Shown here piece by piece: positions 38,997-49,286 of a stretch of DNA of 64,000 nt (positions are counted from its first letter, which is position 1; every line of letters begins with the position of its first letter). The notes under the pieces are model-generated. The model searched no databases. It worked only from the letters and a program-made list of their open reading frames with translations, and was not told the DNA's origin. Both the position numbers and the translations under genes were made by a program. This DNA is from Marinoscillum sp. 108 (GTDB taxonomy: Bacteria; Bacteroidota; Bacteroidia; Cytophagales; Cyclobacteriaceae): assembly GCF_902506655.1 (NCBI RefSeq), contig NZ_LR734808.1, forward strand, positions 2,602,501 through 2,666,500, written 5' to 3'.

Positions 38997-39708
38997 TGTT
39001 ATCGTAGCCATCAAGCGGATTATCAAGCGCCTTATTACGAGACGTTCAGATCCTCAATTTAAAAGGGCTAACCATCAGGATTACCTGAATGCCTATGCGG
39101 AATTCGTAAACAAGCGAGTGGCCAGGGACCCCCATGAAGCCATCGGCGGATATTGGGAAGAACTGGGCGCACTACAACTTCAGTTCTTGAAGGCCAAGGG
39201 ACTACAGGCATCTCATACCGTACTGGATATAGGGTGTGGTACATTGAGAGGTGGCAGACTTCTGATTGATTTTTTGGAACCGAAAAAATACACGGGCTAT
39301 GACATTTCTCAAGCTGCCGTATCCTTTGCGCGGGAATTGATAGCGAGTGAGGGACTTGAAAATAAGGACCCGAGGGTGTTTTGGAGTATGAAGGGATTAG
39401 CAGATCCCGAGCTGAGGAGGATGAAATTTGATGTGCTCTGGGCACAATCGGTTTTCACGCATTTGGAACCAGACTATATTGAGCAACACATGGCCCAGTG
39501 TGGCGCGCTTATGCATGAGGAGAGTAAGTTTTTCTTTACCTATGAGGAGGCTGATCAGTTCAGGGTAGAGCGGGAGGTAGACTTTGCCTATCCCTATTCA
39601 TTCTTTGAAGAGTTGGCCAAACAGTATGGTTTCCAGCTCAGGGATTTATCAGCCCAATATCCCCACCCCAGAGGGCAGCGGATATTGGAGCTTAGACGAT
39701 CTAAATGA
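38989..39708 (+). CDS. Class I SAM-dependent methyltransferase
   Basis: The 239-aa protein has the SAM-binding glycine motif [15 protein letters not shown] (about residue 76) followed by the acidic residue in YTGYDIS, the standard class I Rossmann fold. [16 protein letters not shown] is a typical motif-IV-like segment. The acceptor substrate cannot be predicted. It overlaps the preceding phosphoesterase gene by 8 nt, so the two are probably co-translated. Its stop overlaps that of the convergent hutU by 8 nt. Confidence 0.87.
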   Translation: MTDVIVAIKRIIKRLITRRSDPQFKRANHQDYLNAYAEFVNKRVARDPHEAIGGYWEELGALQLQFLKAKGLQASHTVLDIGCGTLRGGRLLIDFLEPKKYTGYDISQAAVSFARELIASEGLENKDPRVFWSMKGLADPELRRMKFDVLWAQSVFTHLEPDYIEQHMAQCGALMHEESKFFFTYEEADQFRVEREVDFAYPYSFFEELAKQYGFQLRDLSAQYPHPRGQRILELRRSK

Positions 39709-41371
39709 TCAACCCGAAATCTTCACCCACCTTAGTGGCTTCTTCATATCCGGCATCATGGTGTCTGAACACGCCCATGGCAGGATCATTGTACAACACC
39801 CGCTTCAGGCACTTTTCTGCTCTGCTAGAGCCATCTGCCAGTACCACCATGCCTGCATGCTGTGAATAGCCCATACCTACCCCGCCACCATGATGGAAGG
39901 ATACCCAAGTGGCACCACCAGAGGCATTGGACAGTAAATTGAGCAGTGGCCAATCAGAAACCGCATCGCTGCCATCCTTCATGCCTTCTGTTTCCCTGTT
40001 CGGTGAGGCCACTGAGCCACAGTCCAGATGGTCTCTGCCTATCACAATCGGGGCTTTTACTTTTCCTGTTTTGACCAGGTCATTGAAAATGAGGCCTGCT
40101 TTTTCGCGCTCGCCCATACCCAGCCAGCAGATCCTGCATGGCAGACCCTGGAAGGCGATTTTTTCACGGGCCTGAGTGAGCCAGTTGATCAGGTGTGTGT
40201 TTTCAGGAAAGGCCTCCATCAATGCCTTGTCCGTGGTATAAATGTCCTCCGGGTCTCCGGAAAGCGCAGCCCATCTGAATGGGCCTTTGCCTTCGCAAAA
40301 GAGTGGCCGGATGTACTCGGGCACAAAACCTTTGAAGTCAAAAGCATTGGGCTCTCCCCCCTGACGGGCAAACTCACGAAGGTTGTTGCCATAGTCAAAG
40401 GTAATGGCACCCTGTTTTTGCAGATCCAACATCAGCCTTACGTGCCGGGCCATGCTTTTGAGCGATAGGTCTTTGTAGGTCACCGCATCGGACTTTCTAA
40501 GGGCCTCTGCCTCTGCCAGAGACATCCCGTTGGGTACGTATCCAAATACCGGGTCGTGTGCTGAGGTTTGATCGGTCAGAACATCCGGTACAATGCCATC
40601 TCTTTGCAGGTTGGCCAAAAGGTCACCTATGTCACTTACTAGTCCTATGGACAGGTTCTCGCCTTTCTCTTTGGCTTCCAATGCCCAATCTCGTGCCTCT
40701 TCATAGCTATGGGTCATCTTATCGATGTAGCGTGTCTGAAGTCTTTTTTCTATTCTTTTTGGGTCCACATCTGCGCCCAGGAAGGTGGCTCCGGCCATGG
40801 TAGCCGCCAGTGGCTGAGCGCCACCCATTCCTCCCAGGCCACCAGTTACCAGTAGCTTGTGTTTCAATGTACCTCCAAAATGTTGCCTCGCACACTCTGC
40901 AAATGTTTCGTAGGTTCCCTGAAGTATTCCCTGGGATCCTATATAGATCCAACTACCGGCGGTCATCTGACCATACATCATCAGTCCGCGTGACTTGAGG
41001 TCCTCAAAATGTTCCCAATTAGCCCAGGCAGGTACCAGATTCGAGTTGGCTATTAACACACGTGGTGCTTCGGCGTGCGTACGCACGATGCCTACGGGCT
41101 TGCCGGACTGCACGAGCAGGCTCTGGTCATTTTCCAGTTCCAGTAAAATCTTAATGATTTTCTCCAGGGATTCACGATTTCGGGCGGCCTGTCCGGTGCC
41201 TCCATACACCACCAGTTCGGCCGGGTCTTCCGCCACTTCGTCATCCAGGTTATTGAGGAGCATTCTCAGTGGCGCCTCTGTTTGCCAGGACTTAGCGTGA
41301 AGTTGTGACCCGGTTGGGGCTTTGTAATGGGGGTGTTTAGCGTACTTTTCAAGAAATTGAGAATAATTCAT
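39701..41371 (-). CDS. hutU: Urocanate hydratase
   Basis: HutU adds water to urocanate using tightly bound NAD+ in the second step of histidine breakdown. The 556-aa length is standard. Family segments include [15 protein letters not shown], which binds NAD, and [15 protein letters not shown], which has the conserved Cys of the active site. The start is the ATG at 41371 ([13 protein letters not shown]). A longer in-frame start would lie further inside hutH. It overlaps the 3' end of hutH by 23 nt, consistent with one operon. The later genes hutI and a formimidoyl hydrolase are not in the window. Confidence 0.96.
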   Translation of the reverse strand: MNYSQFLEKYAKHPHYKAPTGSQLHAKSWQTEAPLRMLLNNLDDEVAEDPAELVVYGGTGQAARNRESLEKIIKILLELENDQSLLVQSGKPVGIVRTHAEAPRVLIANSNLVPAWANWEHFEDLKSRGLMMYGQMTAGSWIYIGSQGILQGTYETFAECARQHFGGTLKHKLLVTGGLGGMGGAQPLAATMAGATFLGADVDPKRIEKRLQTRYIDKMTHSYEEARDWALEAKEKGENLSIGLVSDIGDLLANLQRDGIVPDVLTDQTSAHDPVFGYVPNGMSLAEAEALRKSDAVTYKDLSLKSMARHVRLMLDLQKQGAITFDYGNNLREFARQGGEPNAFDFKGFVPEYIRPLFCEGKGPFRWAALSGDPEDIYTTDKALMEAFPENTHLINWLTQAREKIAFQGLPCRICWLGMGEREKAGLIFNDLVKTGKVKAPIVIGRDHLDCGSVASPNRETEGMKDGSDAVSDWPLLNLLSNASGGATWVSFHHGGGVGMGYSQHAGMVVLADGSSRAEKCLKRVLYNDPAMGVFRHHDAGYEEATKVGEDFGLII

Positions 41372-42926
41372 ACAAATCTCCTTTAAGGTTAATGTTGTTT
41401 TGTTGGGCGGTTTGATAGGCAGCGTCAATGATCGATTCATTGACGATCATGTCATGGGCTTTTTCAATGTCATCGGCAAAAATCCGATCTTCCTCAGCAT
41501 GGTCGATCCTGCCGCGAATGACCTCATGACAGGCGTCCAGAATCTTGCTGGATTTCATGGGTTTGCGATAGTCAAAGGCCTGCGCTGCGCAGATAAGCTC
41601 TACAGCCAGGATATTTTCCAGGTTGTCGATGACCTGATTCAACTTGCGCCCACTGATGGAGCCCATACTGACATGATCTTCCTGACCCAGAGATGTTGGG
41701 ATGCTATCGGCACTGGCCGGGAAACAAAGCGACTTATTCTCACTCACCAGGGCTGCTGAGGTGTATTGGGGGATCATAAACCCGGAATTGATGCCGGTAT
41801 TTTTCATCAGGAGCTTGGGTAGCCCTTCAATATCGCCTTCCAGCAGCAGGTAAGTTCTTCGGTCAGAAATATTTCCTAATTCAGCCGCCGCCAGCGTGGC
41901 ATAGTCCAGAGGCATGGCTAAGGGTTGTCCATGGAAATTTCCACCGCTGATGGTGTCCGTACTGCTAAACACGATAGGGTTGTCGGTCACACTGTTTAGC
42001 TCTACGTTCACCAACTCCTTCAGGTGATGCCAGGCGTTTCTGCTACTCCCGTGAACCTGCGGCATACATCGGATAGAATAAGGATCCTGTACCCGGCCAC
42101 AGTTTTCGTGAGATTCTACCATCTGAGAATTTTTCAGTAAGGTTCTCAGACGATGCGCGACATGGAGCGAACCCTGAAAAGGCCTTAATGCATGGAGTTT
42201 TTCCTGAAAAGGAGAAGCGGAACCCAAAATTCCCTCGAGTGACATGGCGCCAATGATATCGGCCAGCTCCAGGCAGTTGTGAAGTCTGACAAGACCCCTT
42301 ACAGCATAGGCCAGTATAAACTGTGTACCATTGATCAGGGCTAGCCCTTCTTTGGGACCTAGTGCAATGGGTGCTTTACCAAGCTGCTGCAATACGTCAC
42401 CTGAGTCTTGTATTTTACCTTTATAAGTCACCTTTCCCAGACCGATCAGGGGAAGAAAAAGATGTGCTAATGGGGCCAGGTCACCCGATGCACCGACCGA
42501 ACCCTGTGTGGGCACCATCGGAGTGATGTCCATTTCCAAGTGCCATTTGATTCTTTCCAGGGTTTCCAGAGCGATGCCAGAGTAGCCAAAGCTCAATGCC
42601 TGCAGTTTGGTCACGAGCATCAGTTTGGCGATCTCCAATGGCACATAAGCTCCAACTCCTACACTGTGGCTTCTGAGGATGTTTTCCTGAAGCTTGCGGG
42701 TTTGTTCTTTGGAAATAATGGTGGTGCAAAGTGGGCCAAAACCAGTATTGATGCCATAGACCACTCGATCGCCATTGGCAATCTCAGCCACGTCTGCATG
42801 ACTCTTTTTGATTTTGTTAATGGTGTCATCAGCAAATGTACCAGTTTGCTGGCCACGTGCTATTCTCAGTGCGATGCCCGGGGTGAGGGTATCCTTACCG
42901 AATTGAAAGGGGTGTTTCATATCCAT
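41349..42926 (-). CDS. hutH: Histidine ammonia-lyase
   Basis: HutH removes ammonia from histidine to give urocanate. The 525-aa sequence has [15 protein letters not shown], in which Ala-Ser-Gly forms the MIO electrophile. Family motifs GLALINGTQ and [12 protein letters not shown] are also present. The ATG at 42926 is used. A second ATG at 42920 (MKHPFQFG) is equally possible. It sits 45 nt after the large TPR membrane protein gene on the same strand and overlaps hutU, its pathway partner. Confidence 0.96.
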   Translation of the reverse strand: MDMKHPFQFGKDTLTPGIALRIARGQQTGTFADDTINKIKKSHADVAEIANGDRVVYGINTGFGPLCTTIISKEQTRKLQENILRSHSVGVGAYVPLEIAKLMLVTKLQALSFGYSGIALETLERIKWHLEMDITPMVPTQGSVGASGDLAPLAHLFLPLIGLGKVTYKGKIQDSGDVLQQLGKAPIALGPKEGLALINGTQFILAYAVRGLVRLHNCLELADIIGAMSLEGILGSASPFQEKLHALRPFQGSLHVAHRLRTLLKNSQMVESHENCGRVQDPYSIRCMPQVHGSSRNAWHHLKELVNVELNSVTDNPIVFSSTDTISGGNFHGQPLAMPLDYATLAAAELGNISDRRTYLLLEGDIEGLPKLLMKNTGINSGFMIPQYTSAALVSENKSLCFPASADSIPTSLGQEDHVSMGSISGRKLNQVIDNLENILAVELICAAQAFDYRKPMKSSKILDACHEVIRGRIDHAEEDRIFADDIEKAHDMIVNESIIDAAYQTAQQNNINLKGDLYELFSIS

Positions 42927-42934
42927 AAAAGCGC

Positions 42935-42955
42935 TTGCAGGGTTTAATCCTGCAA
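42935..42955 (-). other. Short inverted repeat upstream of hutH
   Basis: A 7-bp inverted repeat (ttgcagg..cctgcaa) lies in the 45-bp gap before hutH. On the minus strand it is followed by only a weak T-run. It could be a weak terminator for the gene upstream or an operator for hutH. Confidence 0.35.
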
Positions 42956-42971
42956 AATCTAAAAAATCATC

Positions 42972-45839
42972 CTACCAGGGGCCGGAAGCCTCCAGTGCTT
43001 TTTTCTTATCCAGATATTGCTGGTAGAAAAGCTGGTAGTCATTTTGGGTTGTTAATGTTGTTAGTTTCTGCAGGGCATCATTGGCATAATTTTCAAGTCC
43101 CATTTCCAGGGCTGCCATGATGTACTGCTGATGCAAAGCTACACTTCTTGGGTTGAAATTGATGGCATTGACCAATACATCATAGGATTCGGAGAGGTGC
43201 GTGGTGCTGAGAATCCTGCTGATGGCCAGCACCAGTGGTTCGTTCAGCGAGTTCATGCCTGCCAGGTTTACCAATGCGGCTGTCTGCTCGTTTTGGTCTT
43301 TGAGTGCCAAAATTTCTGAAAGATAATGACCATTCTGAGGCACCCCCCCATCCACCAGGGTCAACAAGGCATCTGGTTCTTCAAAATATTCAGGAGGCAG
43401 AAGGGAATTGAAAACCGCACGATAGGTCTTGAGCTGGTCATAGTTTTGTTCTTCCAGTTGCTCATTGGCTACTTTGGCCCATAGGGATCGTATGTATTGT
43501 TCATCGGCCTGAGACAGCAGGGCGTTGATCTCTCCCGCACTGTAAGTTCGATAGAGGTAGTACAGCCGGAAAAGTTGTTGGTCAGGCGTGAGGCTTTCAG
43601 TGTTGCTGATGTTGGTGATATCCTTTTTGAGTGCAGCATAACTGGAATCCAGAGTGACCAGGTAAGTAGCCCACTCCGTGGCTTTTGAGAATTCACCCAG
43701 TTCCAGCAAGCAGGCGGCTTTGTTCAGCAGGGCATCTTCAAATCCGGCCTGTGTGGCTTGGTCAAAGTAATCAAGGGCTACCTTCGGAGCATGCTGAGAA
43801 AGCGCAATTAGCCCCATTTGGTTCAGGTATTTGCCAGACTCCCGGGTAGGTACTTCAGTCTTCAGGTAATCCAGTGCCTGCAGTGCATTGTTGACCTGGC
43901 CGGCTTTGAAGTAGCTCATGACCATGGCGTTTTTGCCAGCCCAGTACATGCGTTCATCCAGCTGACCTGAAAGTGACTGATCCAGCCATAGCGCTACCTT
44001 TGCATCTTCAAAATACCAGGCGGCATTAATAAGGAAGGCCAGCCTGTGAAGGGGGTAGGATGGGAAAAGACTAGCTGAATCAAAGGACAGTGAAGTCTGC
44101 ACGTTCGCATCCATCAGGGCGCTGAGTATATTGGCTTTTACTGCCAGATTACCCGCTTCATAGTCTTGCTCGGCTTGCGCCGAATCGACTTCCCGTACTT
44201 TCCACAGGTTGACCAGGGCGGCGTTTGTCCATTGACTTTTGGGTTGCGCCTGTTGTAGCGTATTCACAGCCTCGTGGGTTTTGCCCATGTCTGCATAGGT
44301 AAGCCCCAGGTTATTGAGCAATTGATTGTTGTCGGGGAATGCCCTCAGTCCGTTTTGTAAGCTGATCAGGGAGGGCGTGGTTTCACTGCTCATGGCCGCC
44401 GTGGCAGATTGATTCACAAAAGTCTGAGGCGATGGGTACCGCAGCGCCGCTCTCCCAAACCGATAGTTGGCTTCTGAGATATCCCCTTTTTGGAGTTCCC
44501 GGTAGCCAATTTTGTAGTTGGAAAAATGGTTGTCATAGCCATAAATACTGCCTTCGCGATAGTACTCCGCAGCCAGTCTGTCCTGGCCCTGTGCTTCGGC
44601 TTGTGCACCCAGGTAGTTGTAGTGGCCTGCTCTGAAGAGCAAGAAGGGCTCCTTATTGGCCAGGAAAAAGAAGGCCGCAATGGCGGCAAGTCCGGCAAGC
44701 CGGGCACTTACGTATGGAAAGCTCTGCGATTTATAGGCGATTTTATAGACCTGCATTCCCTGACCCAGTGGTGAGACGAAGTTCCAGAACAGGTAGAGGA
44801 AAAACATGGTGCCGAAGGCCATGTGCGTATAAATGATGAAGTAATGCAGCCCTTCGTACACGGAATCATTGCCGCGGGAAAAAGCGAGCGTAATAAACCC
44901 GATCACCACCATCCCCAAGCTGCAATAGAGTATCTGAGCATATCCCACCGAGATGAACCCTTCGAAGAGTGATCTTTTATATTTCAAACTCCACAATGCG
45001 ACCAGGGCACTCAGTGCCAGCAGCAGATAGGGACTGAAAAAGGCAATGTCCAGGTTCCAAAAGGCGGCTTTTTTACCATAGTGGGCAAGGAGAATGCCCA
45101 AATAGACAAAAGAAAACACGGAGAAATGGACGTGATTGCTCCGCCCACCCTTGGACTGTGTGATCAGGAATAAAATGCCAAAAACATTCTCCTCGGCTAT
45201 GAGAAACAGAAAAACAAGCGTCAGGGCGATCATACCAAAATAACTACCGGCAATAAATTGCTCCTGCAAGGCAACCGTTTCTACTCCGGAGAAAAAGACA
45301 ATACCGGCGGATAGCAATACAAAGGATAGCAGGCGCCAGCCAAAATCTACATCTTTGATAAAGGCATGGAAAAGGTAGGCCGGAAGCAGGTAAATGATCA
45401 GCACGATCACCACAGCTACCGATGATCGCTCCCCAAACCCAAAGAGCCTTACTTCAGGCAGGTGTAGGGTCATGATGAAAAAAATGAACAGCCCCATGAT
45501 ACCGATAAACCACATTCTGGACAGGTAGGTGGTCACGGTGAGGATCAGGCACAAGCCTAATAAAATGACAGAAAGGATGATGGCATCCGTGGTGAAATGA
45601 CGTTCAATGGGTCCTGCTGAGAAATTTTCAGCCAGCGTATATTTTTCACCCTGGAAGCTAAACTGGAAAGGGCCTTTTTTAAAGGGAAGGGTATAGAATG
45701 CTTCTGATTCGGCTGTAGTGGTCACATTCCACCCAATGCTGGAATCGTAGCCCTGAGAATAGGCGAAAATAAAAGCGAGGACAACAGCTATAAATAGCGC
45801 AACAAGTGCTTTGGGTAAATACTGAGTCATGCGATCCAT
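42972..45839 (-). CDS. Large polytopic membrane protein with C-terminal TPR repeats
   Basis: This 955-aa protein is not assigned to a named family. Residues 1-420 contain about a dozen hydrophobic helices. From about 420 the sequence is soluble and TPR-like, for example LGAQAEAQGQDRLAAEYYREG and NNLGLTYADMGKTHEAVNTL. A tetratricopeptide region in the periplasm or cytoplasm would mediate protein contacts. It follows gatC by a few bases. Start ATG 45839 is chosen; TTG 45848, which overlaps the gatC stop, and ATG 45830 are alternatives. The segment at 42972-43020 ends it with EASGPW. Confidence 0.8.
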   Translation of the reverse strand: MDRMTQYLPKALVALFIAVVLAFIFAYSQGYDSSIGWNVTTTAESEAFYTLPFKKGPFQFSFQGEKYTLAENFSAGPIERHFTTDAIILSVILLGLCLILTVTTYLSRMWFIGIMGLFIFFIMTLHLPEVRLFGFGERSSVAVVIVLIIYLLPAYLFHAFIKDVDFGWRLLSFVLLSAGIVFFSGVETVALQEQFIAGSYFGMIALTLVFLFLIAEENVFGILFLITQSKGGRSNHVHFSVFSFVYLGILLAHYGKKAAFWNLDIAFFSPYLLLALSALVALWSLKYKRSLFEGFISVGYAQILYCSLGMVVIGFITLAFSRGNDSVYEGLHYFIIYTHMAFGTMFFLYLFWNFVSPLGQGMQVYKIAYKSQSFPYVSARLAGLAAIAAFFFLANKEPFLLFRAGHYNYLGAQAEAQGQDRLAAEYYREGSIYGYDNHFSNYKIGYRELQKGDISEANYRFGRAALRYPSPQTFVNQSATAAMSSETTPSLISLQNGLRAFPDNNQLLNNLGLTYADMGKTHEAVNTLQQAQPKSQWTNAALVNLWKVREVDSAQAEQDYEAGNLAVKANILSALMDANVQTSLSFDSASLFPSYPLHRLAFLINAAWYFEDAKVALWLDQSLSGQLDERMYWAGKNAMVMSYFKAGQVNNALQALDYLKTEVPTRESGKYLNQMGLIALSQHAPKVALDYFDQATQAGFEDALLNKAACLLELGEFSKATEWATYLVTLDSSYAALKKDITNISNTESLTPDQQLFRLYYLYRTYSAGEINALLSQADEQYIRSLWAKVANEQLEEQNYDQLKTYRAVFNSLLPPEYFEEPDALLTLVDGGVPQNGHYLSEILALKDQNEQTAALVNLAGMNSLNEPLVLAISRILSTTHLSESYDVLVNAINFNPRSVALHQQYIMAALEMGLENYANDALQKLTTLTTQNDYQLFYQQYLDKKKALEASGPW

Positions 45840-45844
45840 GGGAA

Positions 45845-46132
45845 TCAATCAAGCACTTTAGGTACTCTGAAATAATCATCATCCTTTTTCGGAGCATTTT
45901 TCAGGGCACGCTCGTGATCCAGCGGCGCCTTCTTGACGTCTTCCCGCAGGGCATTCTCTTCAAAGGACATATTAGTGAGTGGTTCCACTCCTTCGGTGTC
46001 CAGTTCATTGAGTTTTTCTACCCAGGTGAGGATTTCCTCCATGTCTTTGATGTAGCCATCGGCTTTGTCCGGGTGGATCTCCAGACGGGCCAGATGAGCG
46101 ATTTTTTCAAGCGTTTGATGGTCTATTTTCAT
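45845..46132 (-). CDS. gatC: Asp/Glu-tRNA amidotransferase subunit C
   Basis: The 95-aa protein fits GatC: the N-terminal MKIDHQTLEKIAHLARLEI helix, a central EILTWVEKLNELDTEGVEPL and a C-terminal ALREDVKKAPLDHERALKNAPK segment with the final DYFRVPKVLD. GatC stabilises the GatA-GatB complex. It is separated from gatA by more than 22 kb, as is common in Bacteroidota. It lies 24 nt after plsC and just before the large TPR membrane protein gene. Confidence 0.94.
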   Translation of the reverse strand: MKIDHQTLEKIAHLARLEIHPDKADGYIKDMEEILTWVEKLNELDTEGVEPLTNMSFEENALREDVKKAPLDHERALKNAPKKDDDYFRVPKVLD

Positions 46133-46156
46133 AGAAATACTTTATTCAAAGCAATA

Positions 46157-46909
46157 TTAGCCAACCGTCCTGACTTTATCGGGATGATGTGCCAGAAGTT
46201 CGGCCTGGATAATGGCAAAGGTTTCTGCCTTCAATCTTTTCACTTCCTCGTCATCACTTGTTTTAGGGAAAATGGGTTTGTGTACAATTATTTTGCACCT
46301 ATGATGATGAAACCGGACGGGGGTTTTGTCGGGAAGCAGCAAAAAATTGTAGGGCATGGTGACCGGGATGATGGGAATGCCTTTTTCGATGGCCAGTTTG
46401 AATGCGCCATCCTTGAAAGAAACCATATAAGGGAGGTTTTCTTCCTTTACAAGCACACCTCCTTCCGGGAAGAAACAAAGATTGAAACCATCATCAATAG
46501 CCTCTTTGGACATCTTCAAGCTTCCGGCACGACTCCTCATGCTGGACCTGTTCACGGGGATGTGCATATTCCGGAAGAAAAACCCGAAGAGGGGGATTTT
46601 AGCGAGCGAGCTTTTTCCAATGAATTTGGCAGAATAGAGCAAGCAAAAAGCAGGAATGTCGAAGAACGAGAAGTGATTGCAACAAAAGATGTATTGTTGA
46701 TCTGATCTGAGGTGTTCTTTGCCCTCAATGACCACCCGGATGAATGCCATCCGGCAAAAACTCCAGGCCCAATACCAGTGAAGTTTCAGGGCCAGTCGAT
46801 GACATTTTTTGTAAGGAGACAGCAAGGCGATGAGTGGCACAAACACCAGACTGGTCATCAGAAAAATGAAAAGCGCGTAGAGGGTATAAGGTAGAGGTGA
46901 ATGCTTCAA
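46157..46909 (-). CDS. plsC: 1-acyl-glycerol-3-phosphate acyltransferase family protein
   Basis: The 250-aa membrane-bound enzyme transfers an acyl chain to lysophosphatidic acid in phospholipid synthesis. The catalytic HX4D motif is CNHFSFFDIPAF (about residue 79) and the substrate-binding motif FPEGG lies near 149. There is a hydrophobic N-terminus (about 8-32). The first gene of a minus-strand block ending with hutU, it starts at the ATG at 46909. A 299-codon plus-strand ORF covers it but is a shadow. The plsC symbol is given for family; acyl specificity is not known. Confidence 0.9.
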   Translation of the reverse strand: MKHSPLPYTLYALFIFLMTSLVFVPLIALLSPYKKCHRLALKLHWYWAWSFCRMAFIRVVIEGKEHLRSDQQYIFCCNHFSFFDIPAFCLLYSAKFIGKSSLAKIPLFGFFFRNMHIPVNRSSMRSRAGSLKMSKEAIDDGFNLCFFPEGGVLVKEENLPYMVSFKDGAFKLAIEKGIPIIPVTMPYNFLLLPDKTPVRFHHHRCKIIVHKPIFPKTSDDEEVKRLKAETFAIIQAELLAHHPDKVRTVG

Positions 46910-47011
46910 TGGGATAGAATATTTATAATTTGCGGCAGAAACTTCTCATCAAGTGTAATAAATTCAGGTTAATAAAGACTAAATCACCGTAAACTAAAAA
47001 AGTTAAGAATA

Positions 47012-47923
47012 TTGGAACTACTACGTGTTGAAAACATCAGTAAATCCTACAGCAGTCACCAGGCCTTAAGCAATGTGAGCATTTCTATCCCGAAAGGGAG
47101 CATTTTTGGTCTTCTGGGCCCCAACGGAGCGGGCAAAACTACGCTGATCAGGATTATCACCAGAATCATCGAGCAGGACAGTGGCGAGGTGTATCTGGGC
47201 GGCGAGAAAATCACCCCGGAGCTCGTGCGTAAGATTGGATATCTGCCGGAAGAGCGGGGGCTTTACAAAAAAATGAAGGTGGGGGAGCAATTGCTTTACC
47301 TGGCCAGACTCAAAGGTCTCTCCAAGGCCGATGCCACTACCAAAATCAAAGCCTGGCTGAAAAGACTGGAGCTGACCGGATGGAGTGGCAAAACCATAGA
47401 GGACTTGTCTAAAGGAATGGCCCAGAAGGTGCAGTTCATCGCTACAGTGATGCATGAGCCGGAATTGATCATTTTGGATGAGCCTTTTTCCGGATTTGAT
47501 CCGGTGAATGCCAACCTGATCAAGGATGAAATTTTCAGACTCAGAGAAGCCGGCGCTACGGTCATCTTCTCTACCCACCGAATGGAGTCTGTGGAGGAGT
47601 TGTGTGACCATATTGCGCTGATCAATAAGTCGGAGAAGATTTTGGATGGACTGAAACTAGACATCAAAAATGACCACAAGGATGGCACATACATCGTGAC
47701 CCATGAGGGCCCTCTGGCCTCCACAGACCACTACGATCTTTTGAGCACGGGTACTACGGAGGATGGGCTTACCGAATCGATCCTCAAGGACAAAACGGAG
47801 GGTGGCCCCAATAACCTGCTGAAGGTGCTGATCGGGGCTGTGGAGATTCATTCGTTCATAGAAAAGATCCCCTCCATCAATGAAATATTCATCAGTAAAG
47901 TGAAAGGAGACAGCCATGCATAA
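47012..47923 (+). CDS. ABC transporter ATP-binding protein (NatA type)
   Basis: The 303-aa ATPase has a Walker A GPNGAGKTT (about residue 36), the signature LSKGMAQKVQ and Walker B LIILDEPFSGFDP, plus a C-terminal extension of about 80 residues as in NatA/YhaQ-type exporters. It powers the permease encoded next, whose gene overlaps it by 8 nt. The TTG at 47012 gives the expected N-terminus ELLRVENISKSY. NatA-NatB pairs export Na+ or are linked to envelope stress; the substrate here is unknown. Confidence 0.93.
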   Translation: MELLRVENISKSYSSHQALSNVSISIPKGSIFGLLGPNGAGKTTLIRIITRIIEQDSGEVYLGGEKITPELVRKIGYLPEERGLYKKMKVGEQLLYLARLKGLSKADATTKIKAWLKRLELTGWSGKTIEDLSKGMAQKVQFIATVMHEPELIILDEPFSGFDPVNANLIKDEIFRLREAGATVIFSTHRMESVEELCDHIALINKSEKILDGLKLDIKNDHKDGTYIVTHEGPLASTDHYDLLSTGTTEDGLTESILKDKTEGGPNNLLKVLIGAVEIHSFIEKIPSINEIFISKVKGDSHA

Positions 47924-49241
47924 CATCGGATTGATCATTGCGAGAGAGTACTTATCCCGGGTGAAGAAGAAGTCGTTTATCGTAATGACCCTTTTGGCAC
48001 CCTTGCTTTTCGGAGGCTTCTTTTTCTTCATTGCCTGGACCGCCACCAAGGATGTGGACACCAAAACCATACAGGTGGTGGACAAGAGCGGCATGTTCAG
48101 TGAGATATTCATCGATGACAGCCAGATGGAGTTTAGTTATTCTGACAAGTCGTTGGATGCGGCCAAAGAAGATGTGCTGAATGGGGACTTTGACGGGCTG
48201 CTTTATATTCCTGATATCGATGTGGCTGCCCCAGCAGGGGTGGTGTTTTACTCCCCCAATAACCCCAGCGTTTCCATGGTGCATGACCTGAGTCGTAAGC
48301 TGGAAGGTGAGATTGAAAACATCAAACTTCGGCAGTCCGGGATTCAAAAGGAAGTGCTCGAAAGCCTGAAGGCCAATGTAGACATCAGCACCATCAACCT
48401 CTCCGGATCGGGTGACGAAAAGGAGAGCAGCTCCATAGGAGCAACCGTGGTGGGCTACGTGGCGTCATTCCTGATATACATTTTCATCTTCGTCTACGGT
48501 ACCCAGTGTATGCGTGGCGTGGTGGAGGAGAAGACCAGCCGGATTGTGGAGGTGATCATCGCATCGGTGAAGCCTTTTGAGCTGATGATGGGCAAAGTGA
48601 TAGGCATAGCCGGTGTGGGCTTGTCGCAGTTTATCCTTTGGATCGTGCTCACTACCACCATCAGCACGGCTGTAGGTGGGATCTTCGCCAATCAGGCCAT
48701 GGACGCACAAAAACAGCAGACTGAGCAGATGGATGCGATGAATTTACCTCAGGATGAAACAGCCCAGCAGATGGAGGAGAGCCTTCTAGGCAGTATCAGC
48801 TCGGCGGTAGAGTCTATCAACATGCCCATGGTCATCGTGGCCTTTTTGTTTTTCTTCCTCACCGGGTACCTGCTCTACGGAGCGCTGTTTGCGGCCATCG
48901 GTTCTGCGGTGGACAGCGATGCAGATGCCCAGCAGTTTATGTTTCCGGTCACCATGCCGCTGATTCTGGCCATTGTCATGCTCAGCGCCGTGCTGAACGA
49001 CCCCAATGGGTCACTGGCGTTTTGGATGTCCATGATCCCGTTCACCTCCCCGGTGGTGATGATGATGCGCGTGCCTTTTGGGGTGCCTGTATGGGAGCTG
49101 GCCCTTTCTATGGTGCTGATGATTGGCGGGTTCGTGTTCACCATCTGGTTTGCCAGCAGGATTTATAGGATTGGGATCCTGATGCACGGCACCAAAGTGA
49201 ATTACAAGGTGCTGGCCAAGTGGATCATGATGAAGAATTGA
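47916..49241 (+). CDS. ABC-2 type permease (NatB type)
   Basis: The 441-aa permease has an N-terminal helix after IIAREYLSRVKKKSF, a large extracytoplasmic loop (about 50-180), and then five or more helices. It includes the conserved RGVVEEKTSRIVEVIIASVKP segment typical of NatB and related exporters. It partners the ATPase encoded just upstream. A hairpin of nine base pairs lies a few bases after its stop codon. A Gln/Met-rich insert (about 265-290) interrupts the membrane domain. Confidence 0.92.
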   Translation: MHNIGLIIAREYLSRVKKKSFIVMTLLAPLLFGGFFFFIAWTATKDVDTKTIQVVDKSGMFSEIFIDDSQMEFSYSDKSLDAAKEDVLNGDFDGLLYIPDIDVAAPAGVVFYSPNNPSVSMVHDLSRKLEGEIENIKLRQSGIQKEVLESLKANVDISTINLSGSGDEKESSSIGATVVGYVASFLIYIFIFVYGTQCMRGVVEEKTSRIVEVIIASVKPFELMMGKVIGIAGVGLSQFILWIVLTTTISTAVGGIFANQAMDAQKQQTEQMDAMNLPQDETAQQMEESLLGSISSAVESINMPMVIVAFLFFFLTGYLLYGALFAAIGSAVDSDADAQQFMFPVTMPLILAIVMLSAVLNDPNGSLAFWMSMIPFTSPVVMMMRVPFGVPVWELALSMVLMIGGFVFTIWFASRIYRIGILMHGTKVNYKVLAKWIMMKN

Positions 49242-49244
49242 TTG

Positions 49245-49286
49245 GAAAAAGAAAGCCCACCCAGGATGTGAATGCCGGGTGGGCTC
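49245..49286 (-). terminator. Hairpin between natB-type gene and the island genes
   Basis: The stem agcccaccc pairs with gggtgggct (9 bp) around a 14-nt loop. On the minus strand it is followed by a T-rich run (tttctttttcc), so it would end transcription of the minus-strand gene whose stop codon overlaps it. On the plus strand it has no T-run and would be at best a weak stop for the ABC operon. Confidence 0.7.

Noticed and set aside
45806-46705. A 299-codon plus-strand ORF
   Set aside because: It runs antisense over gatC and plsC, both of which have full family motifs. The length follows from codon bias of the true genes.
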